A stretch of DNA of 64,000 nucleotides, from NCBI RefSeq assembly GCF_001424565.1, contig NZ_LMOL01000024.1, positions 39,640 to 103,639 on the forward strand, given 5' to 3'. Position 1 is the stretch's first letter; the number at the start of each line of letters is the position of its first letter. A program made the translations under genes and the position numbers. Below the pieces are notes generated by a model. The model was not told the DNA's origin. It was given only the letters and a program-made list of their open reading frames with translations, and searched no databases. Shown piece after piece: positions 60,840-64,000 of the stretch. This stretch comes from Arthrobacter sp. Leaf141. GTDB taxonomy: Bacteria > Actinomycetota > Actinomycetes > Actinomycetales > Micrococcaceae.

Positions 60840-62252
60840 TCAGCGCCCGTTCCGGGCCAGTGCCTCGCCGATCACCCTGGCCCCGGCCGGGTAGGCGCCC
60901 GGGTTTGGTCCGGCGTAGTTAAGCCGGATGAACGGGCCGGCGGGCTCGGCAGGGAACCACTCTGTGCCTGCAGCGATGAACACTCCGGCATCCTCGCAGT
61001 CCCGGGCCAGGCGGCCCAGGTCCGTGCCGTCCGGCAGGCGGAACCACAGGTTCAACCCGCCCTTGGGCAGCAGCTCCAGATGAGCGCCCGGGGCGTGCTC
61101 GCGCATGCTGGTGACCAGCAGGTCCCGGCGCGACTGCAGCTGCTGGCGCAGGCTCCGCAGATGCGACTGCCAGCCGGGCTGGGTCACCACGTCCAGGGCG
61201 GCAGCCTGCAGCAGCCCGCTGACGTACATCGATTCGGCCGCCCGGTGCGCCAGGATCCGTTCCCGGGCCGGACCGCGGGCCACCACGGCCGCGATCCGGA
61301 TGGCCGTGGACACGCTTTTGGTCAGGGAGCGGAGGTAGACCACGTGCCCGGCATCATCCCGGGCCGCCACGGGCACGGCCTGTGAGGTGATACCAAAATC
61401 GTGCGCCCAGTCGTCCTCCACCATGAATGCGCCATGCCGCCGGACCACCGCAAGGATCTCCTCGCCGTGGCCCGGTGCCCACTGCGCGCCGGACGGGTTT
61501 GAGTAGTTGGGCTGGGCGTAGAACACCCTGGCCCCGGATTCCGTGAACGCCCGGTCCAGTTCCACCGGGTCCGGGCCGTCCGGTCCGCTTCGCACCGGCA
61601 CCAGCCGTACTCCCGTCTGGGCCGCCGCCAGGATGGCGCCCCAGTAGCTGGGCGATTCGATCAGCAGCGGCTGCCCCGCCCCCACCAGCGCCCGGAAGAT
61701 GGAGCTGAGCCCGCTCTGGCTTCCTGGCAGGACAATCACGTCGCTGGGCATGGGCGCCGTGATCCCGGCCGGGGCAGCGGAGCCCAGTTCGTGCGCAAAC
61801 CAGGTCTGCAGCTCGGGCAGGCCGGCGGCCGGCGGCCGGAACAGCGCCGCGTCGCCGCGTGCCGCCCGCGTCAGGGCGGTGCGCACCAGGCGCTCCGGCA
61901 GCAGCTCCCGGTCCGGGTAGCCGGAGTGGAACGTGATGGCGTCGTTGGGCACGTTCCGCATGGTGCCGGACGACGGCGGCAGCACCGTTTGCGGGGATCC
62001 CAAAGCCGCCGTCTGCCAGCCGTAGTCCGCGGGCCGCACGGCGCGGACCGCCCGGACAAACGTTCCGACGCCGGGCCGGCTTTCGATCAGGTCCTGCCCG
62101 GTCAGCACCTGCAGGGCCTTCTGCACCGTCACCGGACTGGCCTGGTATTCGGCTACGAGGGAGCGCGTGGACGGCAGCCGGGCACCGGGCGCAGCCTGGG
62201 AAATCCACTGCTTGAGGGCCCAGACGATCCTCGAACTGCTATCGTTGTTCAT
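60840..62252 (-). CDS. MocR/GntR-type PLP-binding regulator
   Basis: 470 aa. N-terminal GntR winged helix (LPSTRSLVAEYQASPVTVQKAL) is followed by a fold-type I aminotransferase domain: IVLPGSQSGLSSIFRAL, YAQPNYSNPSGAQW, and the PLP lysine in YLRSLTKSVSTAIRI. Such regulators sense amino compounds through PLP and control a divergent gene; here that is an EamA exporter. Confidence 0.87.
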   Translation of the reverse strand: MNNDSSSRIVWALKQWISQAAPGARLPSTRSLVAEYQASPVTVQKALQVLTGQDLIESRPGVGTFVRAVRAVRPADYGWQTAALGSPQTVLPPSSGTMRNVPNDAITFHSGYPDRELLPERLVRTALTRAARGDAALFRPPAAGLPELQTWFAHELGSAAPAGITAPMPSDVIVLPGSQSGLSSIFRALVGAGQPLLIESPSYWGAILAAAQTGVRLVPVRSGPDGPDPVELDRAFTESGARVFYAQPNYSNPSGAQWAPGHGEEILAVVRRHGAFMVEDDWAHDFGITSQAVPVAARDDAGHVVYLRSLTKSVSTAIRIAAVVARGPARERILAHRAAESMYVSGLLQAAALDVVTQPGWQSHLRSLRQQLQSRRDLLVTSMREHAPGAHLELLPKGGLNLWFRLPDGTDLGRLARDCEDAGVFIAAGTEWFPAEPAGPFIRLNYAGPNPGAYPAGARVIGEALARNGR

Positions 62253-63222
62253 GAGAGAACATAGTAGCGCTACTATCGAAAAGCGGCCACCGGTACTGCC
62301 GCATCAAGGTAACGGTATTTGGTGGGGCCTCCTCGGAGTGGTGGCATTTTCCTTCACGGTTCCCTTCACACGTGTGGCCGTGGCCAGCCTGTCGCCGCTG
62401 TTCATCGGCTCCGGCCGCGCCGTCATCGCCGGGATCCTGGCCGGCGCTGCCCTCGTCCTCACCAGGCAGCGTTTGCCGTCCGCCGCTATCCTGGCCCGGC
62501 TGGCACTCGTCGCGGGCGGTGTGGTGATCGGCTTTCCGTTCCTGACCTCCTTTGCGCTTACCGACGTGCCCGCCAGCCACGGCGCCGTGGTGATCGCGCT
62601 CCTGCCCGCCGCCACCGCCACCGCGGCCATCCTGCGCACCGGTGAGCGTCCGCCCACCACATTCTGGCTGGTCATTGCGCTGGGCTCGCTCGCCGCCGTG
62701 GGATTCGCGTTCCTGCAGTCCGGCGGGGCCGGCCAGTGGCGATGGGCGGACCTGCTCCTGCTGGGCGCCGTGGTCTCCGCCGCCATCGGGTATGCGGAAG
62801 GTGGCCTGCTGGCCCGCGAGATTGGCTCCTGGCAAACCATCGCCTGGGCCCTCATCCTGGCCCTGCCCCTGATGCTGCTGCTCGCCGGGATTGCCGCGGC
62901 TGCCCAGCCTCCTGTGGCCACGCTTGTCCAGTGGGCTGCGTTCGGGTACCTGGCGGTGGTCAGCATGTTCCTCGGTTTCCTGGCCTGGTACCGCGGGCTG
63001 GCCATCGGTCCCATCGCCCGGGTCAGCCAGATCCAGCTCATCCAGCCCGTCCTGAGCATCTGCTGGGCCGCTTTGCTGCTGGGGGAGGCGTTGCCCTGGA
63101 CCACCTGGGTTGGCGGCCTGGCAGTTGTCGCCTGCGCCGGCGCCGCCGTCCGGGTCCGCCTCGGCAGCCCCAGCCCAAACAGCAGTCCCAGCCCAAAAAG
63201 CAGTCCCACCCCGACCCGCTGA
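62251..63222 (+). CDS. EamA/DMT-family exporter
   Basis: 323 aa from ATG at 62251, which overlaps the divergent MocR start. Ten membrane helices in two EamA repeats (WWGLLGVVAFSFTVPFTRVA, ADLLLLGAVVSAAIGYAEGG). The C-terminus is a SPSPNSSPSPKSSP-type tail. A later start is possible because an operator-like palindrome lies in its first codons. The family exports amino acids or drugs; pairing with MocR suggests an amino compound. Confidence 0.8.
   Translation: MREHSSATIEKRPPVLPHQGNGIWWGLLGVVAFSFTVPFTRVAVASLSPLFIGSGRAVIAGILAGAALVLTRQRLPSAAILARLALVAGGVVIGFPFLTSFALTDVPASHGAVVIALLPAATATAAILRTGERPPTTFWLVIALGSLAAVGFAFLQSGGAGQWRWADLLLLGAVVSAAIGYAEGGLLAREIGSWQTIAWALILALPLMLLLAGIAAAAQPPVATLVQWAAFGYLAVVSMFLGFLAWYRGLAIGPIARVSQIQLIQPVLSICWAALLLGEALPWTTWVGGLAVVACAGAAVRVRLGSPSPNSSPSPKSSPTPTR
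62261..62276. promoter_or_regulatory. MocR operator candidate
   Basis: ATAGTAGCGCTACTAT is a perfect 16-bp palindrome, 9 bases upstream of the MocR start and inside the first codons of the EamA gene. Confidence 0.65.
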
Positions 63223-63248
63223 ACCACCAGCTCCCCGAAAGGAACCCC

Positions 63249-63881
63249 ATGTACACCCCAGCCCACTTCGCCGCCCACCCGGCAGCCATCCAGGAACTCC
63301 TCACAGTCCCATCCGCCGCAAACCTGGTGACCATGACGGACCAGGGTCTGCTGGCCACGCTCCTGCCCTTTGTTTTTGATCCGGAAGCGGGGGAGTTGGG
63401 CGCGCTGCAGTCCCACGTTGCCCGAAACAACCCGCAGTGGTCCACCCCGGCCACGGGCGAGGCGCTCGCCATCATCCAGGGACCGGACGCTTACATCTCG
63501 CCCGGCTGGTATCCGTCCAAGGCAGAGCACGGCCGCGTGGTGCCCACCTGGAACTACTCCACCGCGCACGTTTACGGCCGCCTGGTCATCCACGACAATC
63601 CGGACTGGCTGGCCCGCCACGTCCGCCGGCTCTCCGACCTGAACGAGTCCGGCCGGGCCAAGCCCTGGTCCGTGGACGAGGCCCCGGAAAAATTCATCGC
63701 CGGGCAGCTTCGCGCCATCGTGGGCCTGGAACTGGTGATCACCCGGGTCGAGGCCAAGGAGAAGCTCAGCCAGAACCGGTCCGCTGAAGATGCCGCAGGC
63801 GTGGTGGCCGGCCTCCGTGCCACGGGCCAGGAGCCCAGCGCCGCAGCCGTGGAACGGGTCCGCGGCTGCCCGCTGCCCTGA
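63249..63881 (+). CDS. FMN-binding negative transcriptional regulator (PaiB-like)
   Basis: 210 aa from ATG with GAAAGGAACCCC upstream. PaiB pattern: MYTPAHFAAHPAAIQELLTV, LLPFVFDP, SHVARNNPQW, GPDAYISPGWYPSK, TWNYSTAHVYGRL, RAIVGLELVITRVEAKEKLSQN split along the chain. Follows EamA by 26 bases and is probably co-transcribed. Confidence 0.85.
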   Translation: MYTPAHFAAHPAAIQELLTVPSAANLVTMTDQGLLATLLPFVFDPEAGELGALQSHVARNNPQWSTPATGEALAIIQGPDAYISPGWYPSKAEHGRVVPTWNYSTAHVYGRLVIHDNPDWLARHVRRLSDLNESGRAKPWSVDEAPEKFIAGQLRAIVGLELVITRVEAKEKLSQNRSAEDAAGVVAGLRATGQEPSAAAVERVRGCPLP

Positions 63882-63949
63882 CCCGCCCAGCACCGGCCTT
63901 CCCAACCACACGCGGAACGCGCGACGGCGGCGCGAGGCTTGAGTTCTAG

Positions 63950-63992
63950 CGGTCGTTGCAACACCCATAGATTTTGGGAGTTGCAACGACCG
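63950..63992. repeat. Perfect palindrome at window end
   Basis: CGGTCGTTGCAAC and GTTGCAACGACCG form a 13-bp stem with inner CCCA/TGGG pairing. It is 69 bases beyond the PaiB-like gene and may be a terminator or a dispersed palindrome. Confidence 0.6.
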
Positions 63993-64000
63993 TGCCGCAT

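Overview
The window reads as chromosomal DNA of a high-GC Gram-positive of the Micrococcaceae, most likely Arthrobacter or Pseudarthrobacter. This rests on GC-rich codon use, helicase-associated-domain and excalibur-domain proteins, FCD-type GntR regulators, an actinobacterial-type LexA box, a leaderless gene and a creatinase cluster. No complete rRNA, tRNA or CRISPR array was found.

Positions 1-9200 are accessory, defence-like DNA. On the minus strand there are an Eco57I-class restriction-modification protein cut by the left edge, a helicase-associated-domain protein, a VbhA-like antitoxin broken by an in-frame stop, and a 755-aa RloC/PrrC-like ATPase with a zinc hook, preceded by a small overlapping leader gene. 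On the plus strand are a small leaderless gene under a LexA/SOS box, an Orc1/Cdc6-like ATPase, and an XRE regulator divergent from a tiny membrane protein across an array of AGTTGG half-sites.

Positions 9214-16564 are a decayed integrative element. It is bounded by 21-bp direct repeats of a tRNA 3' end, each with its own terminator copy. Inside are arm-type repeats, a protein of unknown function, a membrane protein, a truncated HK97-type capsid gene, an HNH nuclease, an XRE fragment and a tyrosine integrase with two frameshifts. The tRNA body is missing at both ends. The right end runs into a GAF-type regulator pseudogene, followed by other gene fragments up to 18707.

Positions 18709-26145 form a catabolic/transport locus: a five-gene minus-strand operon (PAAT-type ABC transporter, FAH-family hydrolase, DUF4862 protein), an amidase with a GntR regulator, and a divergent bile-acid:sodium-symporter-like carrier. 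Three copies of an ACTGTCTACAGT-like dyad tie these into one predicted regulon. Positions 26204-31786 carry PhoD phosphatase, a hemerythrin-like protein, membrane and PH-domain proteins, a membrane HNH protein and a yeast-type cytosine deaminase.

Positions 31843-42284 hold a four-carbon sugar-acid pathway: a DeoR regulator, a single ORF fusing four-carbon acid sugar kinase to PdxA2, an Opp-type ABC importer, an aldo/keto reductase and an HpcH/HpaI aldolase. Positions 42726-46313 are a creatine-use cluster (MHS transporter, creatinase, IclR regulator). The rest is ordinary chromosome: methyltransferase, gamma-glutamyltransferase, SDR, flavin monooxygenase, TfoX-like, NUDIX, DUF6036, GGDEF, cold-shock protein, cupin, the gluconate operon (GntR, GntK, GntP), another SDR, an excalibur-like lipoprotein, a MocR regulator divergent from an EamA exporter, and a PaiB-like protein.
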